Program-made: the position numbers and the translations under genes
Assembly (NCBI GenBank): GCA_902787755.1
Contig: CADAHL010000018.1
Location: 1 to 42,491, forward strand
Length of the DNA stretch: 42,491 bases
Reading direction: 5' to 3'
From: Oscillospiraceae bacterium
GTDB lineage: Bacteria > Bacillota > Clostridia > Oscillospirales > Oscillospiraceae
The notes under the pieces: generated by a model
Databases searched by the model: none
What the model saw: only the letters and a program-made list of their open reading frames with translations
What the model was told of the DNA's origin: nothing
Shown here: positions 1-7,097 of the stretch, piece by piece
How positions within the stretch are numbered: the stretch's first letter is position 1
Layout: every line of letters starts with the position of its first letter

Positions 1-99
1 GCTGCGGATCGTGGTGTCCGCTACCATCTTGCCGTTCTCGTCCAGAATAACCGCCTTGGTGTAGGTGGATCCTACGTCACAACCGCCAAAGTATTTCAT
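1..99 (-). CDS. 2-hydroxyacyl-CoA dehydratase activator (N-terminal fragment)
   Basis: This is the first 33 codons of an ASKHA-fold ATPase of the BadF/BadG/HgdC activator family; the rest lies beyond the window edge. The N-terminus contains DVGSTYTKAVI, the phosphate-1 motif of that fold. Such activators carry a 4Fe-4S cluster at the dimer interface and use ATP hydrolysis to push one electron into the dehydratase. The start is supported by GGAGG nine bases upstream of the ATG. It is downstream of and on the same strand as two dehydratase subunit genes, which fits an activase. Only the N-terminus is visible, so subfamily is open. Confidence 0.85.
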   Translation of the reverse strand, partial: MKYFGGCDVGSTYTKAVILDENGKMVADTTIRS

Positions 100-129
100 T
101 ACAAATAACCTCCGTATATTCTTTATAGG

Positions 130-250
130 CTCTCCCTCCGGGGGAGCTGCTGCGCCGTCGCGCAGCTGAGGGGGTGCTCCCATCGCACACCGTCTGTCGG
201 GGCGAAGCACCCCTTCCGGCCTTCGGCCACCTCCCCCGAGGGGGGAGGCA
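130..250. repeat. GC-rich palindromic intergenic repeat (CCCTCCGGGGGAGC type)
   Basis: A run of short inverted repeats fills most of the gap between the 72-residue gene and the activator gene. It starts with CTCCCTCCGGGGGAGCTG and GCGC-rich stems ending in TGAGGGGGTG. It continues with GGGG/CCCC and GGCC/GGCC hairpins and ends with CCTCCCCC-GA-GGGGGGAGG. A second relative of the first part lies inside the GH78 remnant near 11515-11560, so this is a dispersed family rather than a local hairpin. It separates two genes expected to be co-transcribed and may affect transcription read-through or mRNA stability. Confidence 0.6.
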
Positions 251-282
251 AAGCCGCAGGCGGGTGGGCTATGCCGGGATCA

Positions 283-501
283 TCAGGAATCGTAGTCGTA
301 CTTGGGGAACTTGTGGATATCGTAGGGAGTCTTCAGGGTGTCCTTACGCTCCATATTGTCGTAGTGATCCTTCAGGAAGGGCTCCACCACGTTGAAGAGC
401 AGCTTGCCGTCCAGGTCGAAGAAGAAGGCGCAGAACAGGCCGATGTTCAGCACCAGAGCGATCCCAAGGAACTTCAGCAAAAACTTACCAAATTTGCACA
501 T
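283..501 (-). CDS. Small membrane protein in the dehydratase operon (72 aa)
   Basis: A 72-residue protein I do not recognise. Residues about 8-28 form one hydrophobic helix (LKFLGIALVLNIGLFCAFFF). They are followed by a charged, tyrosine-rich tail ending KYDYDS. The start has AGGAGG ten bases upstream. It begins 17 bases after the stop of the large dehydratase subunit and precedes the activator gene, so it is very likely in the same transcript. A membrane anchor or adaptor for the dehydratase or its electron donor is conceivable, but nothing in the sequence proves that. Confidence 0.6.
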   Translation of the reverse strand: MCKFGKFLLKFLGIALVLNIGLFCAFFFDLDGKLLFNVVEPFLKDHYDNMERKDTLKTPYDIHKFPKYDYDS

Positions 502-518
502 TTCTCAATTTCCTCCTA

Positions 519-2126
519 TTACCAGGTCATGGAATCGTCGAAGTCGAGCAGGGACGGATCCAGAGGCTCCTCGTGCATGACGGTGGTCATGTAGTCGTTG
601 ATCAGGCGGCGGATCTCGGCGCGGGAGACCGTGCGGCTGTCGGGCAGAGCGTGGGGGACCCAGAAAGCGTGGATGTTGCGATCCCGGAACTCATCCTCGA
701 ACAGGCCGTGCAGACCCTGCACGCCCTTGCACTGCAGCTGGTCATACATGGCGACCATGTCGCAGTTGAACTTCTCCATGTACTCCCACAGCTCGAACAT
801 GTGGCGCATGCCGCCCACGGCCATACGGCGCATGGGAGCCCACATGTGGTACTGGGCCATGTCTTCCAGCGTGTGCTCGTAGGAATCGGTGCGGATGGTC
901 ATATCGAACATCAGAGAGTCCATGTTGATGATGACGTTCAGGCCCCAGCAGTTGTAGGCCCAGGTGCACCAGTTGGAGTAGTACAGAGGAGCGCAGGACC
1001 AGGCGATCACGCGGTGGCGGGTCTGGGGGAAGGAGTTGATCTTCTTGGACACGCACTTCTCCAGGATCTTGCGGACCTTCTTGTCGGTGACGTGCCAGAT
1101 CTCCCAATCGCCGTACTGGGTCTGGTAGATCCGGTACAGGGCCTGGGCCACGCCGTTGATGGGGTAGTAATCGGACTTGCCGGCCACTTCCCACTTCTCC
1201 CACTCGAAGCGCTGCAGCTCGTTCTGCTGCTCCAGCTTCTTGACCAGCTTCTCCCAGCTGAAGGGGATGCCGTACTGCTGCTCAACGAACTTCCACAGCT
1301 CCTCGATCTCGCGCATGCAGTACTTCTTGACCAGAGGATCGTCGAAGATCATGGGCATGGGCAGGGAGAACAGGGGCTTGTCGAAGAACCAGTCCTGCAG
1401 AGTGGAGGTGGACACGGAAGCGTCGCAGGCCTCGTTGCAGGTGACCACGGCGGGAGCGTAGTCGGGCACGTCGTCCAGGACGAAGATGCCGGACTCGGCC
1501 TGGCACATGGGGCAGGGGTCGCCGGGCAGGCCGATGGACTGGACCGCGTCGATATAGTTGAGAACGGTGTGGGAGTTGACGTGGCAGGTGACGAAGTAGG
1601 GGATCATCTCCAGAGGCACGTTCTGGATCTCACCGTCCCAGGGATAGAACACGCCGCCCCAAACGGTCTCGTTGTGGGCGATGGTGTGCTTGTACAGGTC
1701 GTTCTGCTTGCCGCCGTGCAGACGGGTATCGGCGGCGAACATGCGCTGGAACTGACGGATGGTGGTGGAGACCATGGCCCGGTAGTGCCAGGCGGAGGCC
1801 TTCATGGCCTCGCCGCGCATACCCTCGAGGCCGCGGTCAAACCAGTGCAGCACGGGCAGATAGGTCTGGCCTACCCAGCGGTAGCGCCACACGCCCTTGG
1901 CGAAGTTCACCAGGCCGCCCATGACCATAACGTCCTTGACCATGAAGATGTAGTTGTACAGCCAGATCATGTAGAAGTAGTACATGGTGTCCTTGAAACC
2001 ACGCCACTCTCTGTGCTTGTACAGATGGGTCTTGTCCTCGTGCAGATCACCCAGACGGCGGCCGCCTTCCTCAGCGGTGTGGGGCTTGCCGTACCAGAAA
2101 TCCTTCAACGCTTTTTTGATATCCAT
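519..2126 (-). CDS. 2-hydroxyacyl-CoA dehydratase, large subunit-like protein (535 aa)
   Basis: Probably the larger (HgdA-like) subunit of a 2-hydroxyacyl-CoA dehydratase, the iron-sulfur enzyme family that removes water from (R)-2-hydroxyacyl-CoA by a ketyl-radical mechanism in anaerobes. It is unusually long (classical subunits are about 380-480 residues) and rich in Trp, Tyr and Met. Possible cluster ligands include DPCPMCQAESG, CNEACDA, SCAPLYYSNWC and YDQLQCKG. The chosen start MDIKKALKDFW lies one base after the stop of the partner gene, with GGAGG-type sequence overlapping that gene's end; a longer frame upstream would overlap the partner. The family call relies strongly on the partner subunit and the activator; the substrate is unknown. 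Confidence 0.7.
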   Translation of the reverse strand: MDIKKALKDFWYGKPHTAEEGGRRLGDLHEDKTHLYKHREWRGFKDTMYYFYMIWLYNYIFMVKDVMVMGGLVNFAKGVWRYRWVGQTYLPVLHWFDRGLEGMRGEAMKASAWHYRAMVSTTIRQFQRMFAADTRLHGGKQNDLYKHTIAHNETVWGGVFYPWDGEIQNVPLEMIPYFVTCHVNSHTVLNYIDAVQSIGLPGDPCPMCQAESGIFVLDDVPDYAPAVVTCNEACDASVSTSTLQDWFFDKPLFSLPMPMIFDDPLVKKYCMREIEELWKFVEQQYGIPFSWEKLVKKLEQQNELQRFEWEKWEVAGKSDYYPINGVAQALYRIYQTQYGDWEIWHVTDKKVRKILEKCVSKKINSFPQTRHRVIAWSCAPLYYSNWCTWAYNCWGLNVIINMDSLMFDMTIRTDSYEHTLEDMAQYHMWAPMRRMAVGGMRHMFELWEYMEKFNCDMVAMYDQLQCKGVQGLHGLFEDEFRDRNIHAFWVPHALPDSRTVSRAEIRRLINDYMTTVMHEEPLDPSLLDFDDSMTW

Positions 2127-2127
2127 A

Positions 2128-3339
2128 TTACTTGCCCTCCTGGATCTGCTTGATCTCAACACTTTCAACGAAGGCCTGGAAGCGGGTACGCAGCTGGCCG
2201 GAAGCGGAGTTGATGTACTCTTTCTCGATGGAGCAAACGGGCAGGCCGAAGTCGCGCTTGAGGATCACGGTGTCGATCACGCGCTCATAGCTCCAGTACT
2301 CGCAGAACTTGTTGGAGGCGATGATGACGCCGTCGGCGTGATACTCCTTGGCCAGCTCGGCGATGCGCTGCTTGCGGGCGCGCATCTCGTCCTGGGGCAT
2401 GAAGCGGGGGCAGTTGGAGGTGACCAGATAGTGCTTGGCAATGGTGAAGACAGGATCCTCGCCCTCTTTGAGCTCGATGGGCTGGCGGCTCTCCACAGCG
2501 CCGTAGCAGTAGCGGTCGCAGACGACCCGGGCGCCGCAGCTCTCCACCAGCTTGGTGAAGTCGGGATCGTCGTTCTCGGAGCCGGCCAGGACCACCTTGC
2601 AGCGGAATTCCTTCTTCAGATCCGGCTCGCGGGTCTTCAGCTCCTCGGCGGTCTCCCGCAGATAGGGCAGGATCAGGTACTTGGGACATACCAGGCTCAC
2701 CAGCTGGATCACGTGGAACTCATAGCCGGTAATGGTGGGGTTGTCCAGCTTGCGGTAGTCGCCGATCTCATTGATGAGCCGGCAGACCTCGTTGTGCTGT
2801 TCGACGGCCTGGCGGATGGCCTCGTCAGACACGTCGATGCCGAAGTGCTTGTTCAGCTCGTCCAGCACGTGAACGCGCAGCTGTTCGGCAAAGTGCTCAT
2901 AGGCAATCTGGTTGTTTTTGAAGGGCACGTCGCTGAAAGAGCAGAAGAAATCATCGTTGTCGATGATGCGCATATCCTTCACGGAGTCGATATGCTTCTG
3001 CTCCAGGTGCTCCTGGAAGCGGCAGGTCGCGGTGCAGGTCTCGGTAGCCATCTGGGCGTCCAGGAAGTTGAAGCCGCCCTCCAGGGCGCGCTCCATCAGG
3101 CTGCGGGCGTAGTGGCAGACACGGGCGGACATGTAGTAGGTGGCGATGTCGGGGGAAGTGCAGCGGGGCGCTCTCAGACGTACGGAGAAGCAGCCGGGCA
3201 GGTCGAGAAGAACTTCAGGCATGAAATAGCAGGTATAACCAATCGCTCTCTTGCCGTCGGCCTTGGCCTGCTTGACAAGATCGTTGTTGGCTTCCTGAAG
3301 CAGATTCTCAAAGTAGATCAGATGTTTGAGATCTCTCAC
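2128..3339 (-). CDS. 2-hydroxyacyl-CoA dehydratase, HgdB-like subunit (403 aa)
   Basis: A subunit of the 2-hydroxyglutaryl-CoA dehydratase/benzoyl-CoA reductase family (HgdB/FldC type). Likely 4Fe-4S ligands are the cysteines in GYTCYFMPE (Cys37), in CDRYCYGA and in NKFCEYWSYE. The C-terminal signature EYINSASGQLRTRFQAFVE is typical. The start is a GTG with GGAGGG six bases upstream; the open frame continues 38 codons further upstream, but those codons cover the promoter and leader. With the following gene it should form the heterodimer that receives an electron from the activator. Such enzymes serve amino-acid fermentation through 2-hydroxyacids, but no CoA-transferase or dehydrogenase is visible here to name the substrate. 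Confidence 0.85.
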   Translation of the reverse strand: MRDLKHLIYFENLLQEANNDLVKQAKADGKRAIGYTCYFMPEVLLDLPGCFSVRLRAPRCTSPDIATYYMSARVCHYARSLMERALEGGFNFLDAQMATETCTATCRFQEHLEQKHIDSVKDMRIIDNDDFFCSFSDVPFKNNQIAYEHFAEQLRVHVLDELNKHFGIDVSDEAIRQAVEQHNEVCRLINEIGDYRKLDNPTITGYEFHVIQLVSLVCPKYLILPYLRETAEELKTREPDLKKEFRCKVVLAGSENDDPDFTKLVESCGARVVCDRYCYGAVESRQPIELKEGEDPVFTIAKHYLVTSNCPRFMPQDEMRARKQRIAELAKEYHADGVIIASNKFCEYWSYERVIDTVILKRDFGLPVCSIEKEYINSASGQLRTRFQAFVESVEIKQIQEGK

Positions 3340-3399
3340 AGATAACCCTCCAAATATCCTAACATTTTTGGGCGCAATACGCCCACTTTCACGGTAAAT

Positions 3400-3428
3400 A
3401 TTATATCGAAGTGTCAGAACATTGTCAA
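3400..3428 (-). promoter_or_regulatory. Consensus sigma-A promoter of the dehydratase operon
   Basis: On the minus strand TTGACA (3423-3428) and TATAAT (3400-3405) are separated by exactly 17 bases, a perfect housekeeping promoter. The leader to the GTG start is about 55 bases and contains a small GGGCG-TATTG-CGCCC hairpin (about 3370-3384). A full consensus promoter suggests strong expression. Confidence 0.85.
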
Positions 3429-3504
3429 ATTTAATTTCGGCGAATGTGCCCAAAAGGGGGCCGAAATCGGGCGTTTTTCTTATACATTATCCTCTTATGT
3501 GTAT

Positions 3505-3543
3505 AAAAAATGTCGAACCTGCACAAAAAGTCCGACATTTTTT
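3505..3543. terminator. Rho-independent terminator downstream of alaX
   Basis: AAAAAATGTCG at 3505-3515 pairs with CGACATTTTTT at 3533-3543 around a 17-base loop. On the minus strand this stem ends in a T run a few bases after the alaX stop codon. Because A and T tracts lie on both sides it could work in either direction, but only the minus strand has a gene reading into it. Confidence 0.75.
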
Positions 3544-3553
3544 GTTCACAATG

Positions 3554-4714
3554 TTAGGCTTCCGTTCCGCCCTCGAAAAAGGCCCGGATCTGCGCCTCCG
3601 ACCCGGAGGCCCGGCCCTGGATCATCTCCGGACTGCCGCCTCCTTTGCCGCCGATGGCGGCGTTGATGCGCCGACTGTCGGCCCTCAGATCCAGGTGACG
3701 GCTGCCGATGATGTAGCGATAACCGGTCTCATCGCTGCCGGAGAAGGCCCCGGCCATGCCGGTACACTTGTCCGCCAGGAGATTCACCAGCTCCCGCAGG
3801 GAGATCTCATCCAGCACCGAATCGAACACGCACAGGTTCCCCTCCGTCTCCGGGATCTGGGCCGCCCGCAGCCGGGCAAGCTCGGTGCCCAGCAGGGCCA
3901 GGCGTTCCTTCTGGGCGCTCTGCTGCTCCAGCAGCCGCTCCACCGCCGGGGCCACCTGGTCCCGCTTGGCGCTGAGCAGATTGGAGATGGCGGTGACGCT
4001 CTCCTGCCGTCGGCGGGCCTCCTCCAGGGCGTCCATGCCGCAGACCAGGGTGATCCGCACCCCGCCCCGGTGCCGCTCGGCGGTCAGGAGCTTGATGAGT
4101 CCCACTTCCCCGGTCCGGCTGACGTGGGGCGCGCAGCAGGCGCACAGGTCCACTCCCGGGATCTCCACCAGGCGCACGTTCTCTGTCAGCTCCAGCTTGC
4201 TGCGGTAGTGCAGGCTCTTCCGCTCCGCCGCTTCGGGAAACCAGGTCCGGACCGGCAGATCCGCTCGAACCACCCGGTTGGCCTCGGTCTCGATTTCCGT
4301 CAGCTCCTCCCAGCTCAGCTCCCCGTCAAAGTCGATGGTCATGCAGTCGCTGCCCATGTGGAAGCCCACGTTCTCCAGGCCGTGGCGGCTGTGGGTGAGG
4401 CCGGAGAAGATATGCTCTCCGGAGTGGTTCTGCATCCGTCTCAGACGCTGCTCGGCGTCGATCTCGCAGTCGAAGCGCTCCCCCACCGGCAGCGCGCGGT
4501 CCGTGTAGTGGAGGATCCTCCCCTCCCGCTCGTGGACGTCGGTGACCCGGGCCGGGCCGATGGTCCCGGTATCCGCCGGCTGTCCGCCGCCCTCCGGGAA
4601 GAAGGCCGTTTGGTCCAGCGTCACCAGCCAGCCCTTTTTCCCCGCCTCACAGCCGGTGACCAGGGCGGAAAAGGCGAAGAGATGGCTGTCCTCGTAGTAT
4701 AGCTTTTCGGTCAT
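3554..4714 (-). CDS. Alanyl-tRNA editing protein, AlaX-L type (386 aa)
   Basis: A free-standing homologue of the alanyl-tRNA synthetase editing domain that hydrolyses mischarged Ser-tRNA(Ala) or Gly-tRNA(Ala) in the cytoplasm. The zinc site is visible as NHSGEH (His97, His101) and CACCAPH (Cys193, His197), the counterparts of HxxxH and CxxxH in AlaRS. The C-terminus holds a DHHA1-like glycine-rich segment, GGKGGGSPEMIQGRASG, so this is the long AlaX form with a central helical region. The start has AAGGAG five bases upstream. It follows an MTA nucleosidase gene on the same strand, but a repeat-filled gap of 196 bases separates them. Confidence 0.9.
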   Translation of the reverse strand: MTEKLYYEDSHLFAFSALVTGCEAGKKGWLVTLDQTAFFPEGGGQPADTGTIGPARVTDVHEREGRILHYTDRALPVGERFDCEIDAEQRLRRMQNHSGEHIFSGLTHSRHGLENVGFHMGSDCMTIDFDGELSWEELTEIETEANRVVRADLPVRTWFPEAAERKSLHYRSKLELTENVRLVEIPGVDLCACCAPHVSRTGEVGLIKLLTAERHRGGVRITLVCGMDALEEARRRQESVTAISNLLSAKRDQVAPAVERLLEQQSAQKERLALLGTELARLRAAQIPETEGNLCVFDSVLDEISLRELVNLLADKCTGMAGAFSGSDETGYRYIIGSRHLDLRADSRRINAAIGGKGGGSPEMIQGRASGSEAQIRAFFEGGTEA

Positions 4715-4763
4715 AGCGTCTCCTTACTTGCTCTTTCCGTCTTTCGCGGATCCGCCGGGGATC

Positions 4764-4854
4764 GCGAAAAGCGGATCATGAATCGTTAAGGTATCCTCCA
4801 AAGCAGGGCGGATCATCCTTCCTCGCCGGAGGCGATTCCGTAACTCCTCACTCA
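4764..4854. repeat. Degenerate copy of the two-hairpin heptamer element
   Basis: Heptads GCGAAAA, GCGGATC and ATGAATC lead into GTTAAGG-TATCC, then a GGCGGATCATCC linker, then a CGCC-GGA-GGCG hairpin, GATTCCG and TCCTCAC. The order matches the copies at 6969-7079 and 39134-39247. An ATTCCGA array follows directly. Confidence 0.5.
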
Positions 4855-4885
4855 GCTCCGAATTCCGAACTCCGAATTCCGAATT
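4855..4885. repeat. ATTCCGA heptamer array, four units
   Basis: Four consecutive 7-bp units (GCTCCGA, ATTCCGA, ACTCCGA, ATTCCGA) plus ATT. It lies 25 bases from the stop codon of the MTA/SAH nucleosidase gene and is one of five such arrays in the window, each with four units. Confidence 0.85.
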
Positions 4886-4910
4886 TTCCCTCGTCCCCAG
4901 CGCGCAGCGC

Positions 4911-5588
4911 TCACAGCTCCCGGATGATCCGGTCGGCCACCTCCAGGCAGATCCGGGAGGTCTCGGCCAGGGCCGCGCCGAAGTCCTGGCCGCCCTGGGT
5001 CAGGCCGTCGGAGACGGTCTTGATCAGCAGGCAGGGGATGCCGCTGCGGTCGCAGGTCAGCACCACGGCGGCAGCCTCCATCTCGCAGATATCTGCGTCC
5101 CAGCGCTCATGCAGGGCGTTCTTGGCCTCTCTGCCCTCCACGAACTTGTCCGCGGAGGCGCAGGTGACCCGCTTCAGCTCTGGGAAAATGGCCACGGCCT
5201 TGTCGATCAGCTCCGGCGTGGGGCGCAGGTACTCGTCCGGGTACTGGATGTAGCGCCCGGGCTGGACGCCGTCGTAGGCGGAGGTATCAAAGTCGTAGTG
5301 GACCACCCGCTCCACCACGCAGGTTTTGGTCTGGCCCATCTCCTCGGTCAGGCCGCCCACCACGCCGAAGTTCACCACCAGCTCCACCTCGTAGCGGTCG
5401 ATGAGCATCTGAGCAGCCGCGGCGGCGGAGAGCTCTCCGGCGCCGGAGCGCATCACGTACAGCTCATAGCCGCCCATATCATAAAGGTGCATCTCAAAGC
5501 CGTGGCGGATCTCCGTCCGCTCCGCGGTCCCATAGCGGCGCAGCACCGCGTCCATCTCCACCGCCACCAGCATTCCGATTTTCTTCAT
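4911..5588 (-). CDS. mtnN: 5'-methylthioadenosine/S-adenosylhomocysteine nucleosidase (225 aa)
   Basis: A purine nucleoside phosphorylase-fold enzyme that cleaves adenine from methylthioadenosine and S-adenosylhomocysteine, by-products of polyamine synthesis and SAM-dependent methylation. Visible features are the N-terminal acidic residue in MLVAVEMDAV, the central NFGVVGG, the substrate-pocket Glu in ICEMEAAAVV and the catalytic Asp in VSDGLTQGGQDF. Length fits the family. The start MKKIGML has AAGGAG eight bases upstream; an in-frame upstream extension has no ribosome-binding site and overlaps the mtaB 3' end. It follows mtaB by 47 bases, which suggests co-transcription. Some related family members use other nucleosides, so substrate preference is inferred. 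Confidence 0.85.
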   Translation of the reverse strand: MKKIGMLVAVEMDAVLRRYGTAERTEIRHGFEMHLYDMGGYELYVMRSGAGELSAAAAAQMLIDRYEVELVVNFGVVGGLTEEMGQTKTCVVERVVHYDFDTSAYDGVQPGRYIQYPDEYLRPTPELIDKAVAIFPELKRVTCASADKFVEGREAKNALHERWDADICEMEAAAVVLTCDRSGIPCLLIKTVSDGLTQGGQDFGAALAETSRICLEVADRIIREL

Positions 5589-5635
5589 GGGAAACTTCTC
5601 CTTCTTCTCTTGTTGTCGGGAATGGGCCCGGCTCC

Positions 5636-6943
5636 TCAATTCCGAATTCCGATCTCCGAATTCCGAACCTCCCCAATGGCCTTCTCCCCGTCGATACCGG
5701 TGATACGCACCGGGAGGAGCTGACCCTGCAGGCCCGTGTCCGGGACCTTCACCAGCAGATAGGTGTCGCTGTGGCCCAGGCTGCCCTCCTCCCCGGACTC
5801 GAACAGCACCGGCAGGGTCTGGCCCACGCTCTCTTCCAGAAAGCGCAGATGCATCCGGGCCGCAAGCGTCTGGGCCTCATGGGCCCGGGCGGCCTTCACG
5901 GCGTTGGTGCACTGCCCGGGCATGGCGTCCGCCGGAGTGCCGGGCCGCCGGGAGTAGGGGAAGATGTGCATATCCGCAAAGGCGCACTTCTGAATAAAGG
6001 CCAGGGTCTGGGCCTGGTCCTCCTCGGTCTCGCCGGGAAAGCCGGTGATCAGATCGGTGGTGATGGCGCAGCCGGGGAACCAGCGCCGCAGCCGCTCCAC
6101 GGATTCGTAGTACCGGGCCGTGTCGTACTTCCGGTTCATGGCCTTCAGGATCCGGTCGCAGCCGGACTGGAGGGACAGGTGAAAATGACGGCAGAGCTTG
6201 CCGCTGCGGGCAGCCTTCCGGCAGAAGTCCTCGGTGATCAGCGTGGGCTCCAGGGAGCCCAGGCGCAGGCGCATGGGGCCGGAGACGGCGGCCACCGCGT
6301 CGATCAAATCCCCCAGATCCGGCTTCCCGGGCAGATCCACCCCGTAGGCGGCCACCTCAATGCCGGTGAGCACCAGCTCCCGGAAGCCCAGATCCCGCAG
6401 CCTCTCCGTCTCGGCCACGGCGTCCTCCAGGGGCAGGCTGCGCAGCCGCCCCCGGGTGTAGGGGATGATGCAGTAGCTGCAGAAGTTGACGCAGCCGTCC
6501 TGGACCTTGAGCATGGCCCGGGTCCGGCCGGCCAGAGCCCCGGCGGGCAGCTTCTCATAGCTCCGGCGCTGGAAGGGCCGGTCGATGCTGGTCTCCTCCG
6601 TTCCCTCGACCACCGCCTTCTCCACCGCCCGGACAAAATCGGCCCGGTCGGCGGCGCCGAAGATCACCCGGCAGCCGATCTCCCTGGCCTCCTCGGGGCT
6701 GAGTTGGGAATAGCAGCCGCAGACTGCCAGCACCGCACCGGGATTCTCGTCCCGGAGCCGGCGCAGAAGCTGGCGGGACTTTCGCCCGCTCTCCGCCGTC
6801 ACGGCGCAGGTGTTCACGATCACCGCGTCGGCCAGCTCGCCGGGGGAGGCGGGCTCATGGCCGTCCTCCCGGAGCATGCTCTCCATGGCCTGGGTCTCAT
6901 ACTGGTTGACCTTGCAGCCCAAAGTCGATATAATATACTTCAT
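5636..6943 (-). CDS. mtaB: tRNA t6A37 methylthiotransferase MtaB (435 aa)
   Basis: A radical-SAM methylthiotransferase that adds methylthio to threonylcarbamoyladenosine at position 37 of tRNAs reading ANN codons. The N-terminal UPF0004 domain starts MKYIISTLGCKVNQYE and has Cys10, Cys46 and a CGC at 75-77 for one 4Fe-4S cluster. The radical-SAM motif is CVNFCSYC (Cys151, 155, 158). A TRAM-like domain follows. The start codon has AAAGGTG about ten bases upstream. The 3' end is odd: the last nine or ten codons (RNSEIGIRN) and the stop codon are written by a four-unit TTCGGAA heptamer array, so the original C-terminus seems to have been replaced or extended. Confidence 0.92.
   Translation of the reverse strand: MKYIISTLGCKVNQYETQAMESMLREDGHEPASPGELADAVIVNTCAVTAESGRKSRQLLRRLRDENPGAVLAVCGCYSQLSPEEAREIGCRVIFGAADRADFVRAVEKAVVEGTEETSIDRPFQRRSYEKLPAGALAGRTRAMLKVQDGCVNFCSYCIIPYTRGRLRSLPLEDAVAETERLRDLGFRELVLTGIEVAAYGVDLPGKPDLGDLIDAVAAVSGPMRLRLGSLEPTLITEDFCRKAARSGKLCRHFHLSLQSGCDRILKAMNRKYDTARYYESVERLRRWFPGCAITTDLITGFPGETEEDQAQTLAFIQKCAFADMHIFPYSRRPGTPADAMPGQCTNAVKAARAHEAQTLAARMHLRFLEESVGQTLPVLFESGEEGSLGHSDTYLLVKVPDTGLQGQLLPVRITGIDGEKAIGEVRNSEIGIRN
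5639..5666. repeat. ATTCCGA heptamer array inside the mtaB 3' end
   Basis: Four 7-bp units (ATTCCGA twice, TCTCCGA, ATTCCGA). Unlike the other arrays it is translated, supplying the final residues of MtaB. Confidence 0.88.
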
Positions 6944-6968
6944 CTGTGACTTTCACCTTTCAAATACC

Positions 6969-7079
6969 GGGAAGATCGAAGAGGAAATCGCTATGGTGTC
7001 CCGCGAAACGGGGCGGATTCAAACTTATGCCGCTTCGCGGCATACCGAATCTCTTCACTTTTCACTTTTTCTCTTCCCT
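6969..7079. repeat. Two-hairpin element flanked by heptads (mtaB/cysteine desulfurase gap)
   Basis: Left heptads GGGAAGA, TCGAAGA and GGAAATC run into GCTATGG-TGTCC. Then come a CCCG-CGAAA-CGGG hairpin, the linker CGGATTCAAACTT, and a second hairpin ATGCCGC-TTC-GCGGCAT. After ACCGAAT the right arm has four heptads TCTTCAC, TTTTCAC, TTTTTCT and CTTCCCT. The layout equals the copy before dnaG but both stems have different sequence. It occupies nearly the whole space between two divergent genes and so must overlap or replace their promoters. Confidence 0.65.
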
Positions 7080-7097
7080 TCGAAACGAGGTTTCGCT

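Noticed and set aside
573-2153. Long open frames opposite real genes (also about 12252-14420, 17611-19848, 26619-28586 and 32641-34842)
   Set aside because: They are antisense frames opened by high-GC third positions. Their products are rich in His, Gly, Val, Leu and Gln without recognisable domains, and the opposite strand codes for clear families. Only the last 161 codons of the 32641-34842 frame are a real gene.
3340-3453. N-terminal extension of the small dehydratase subunit
   Set aside because: These codons overlap the -35/-10 boxes and the leader, while the GTG at 3339 has a well-placed GGAGGG.
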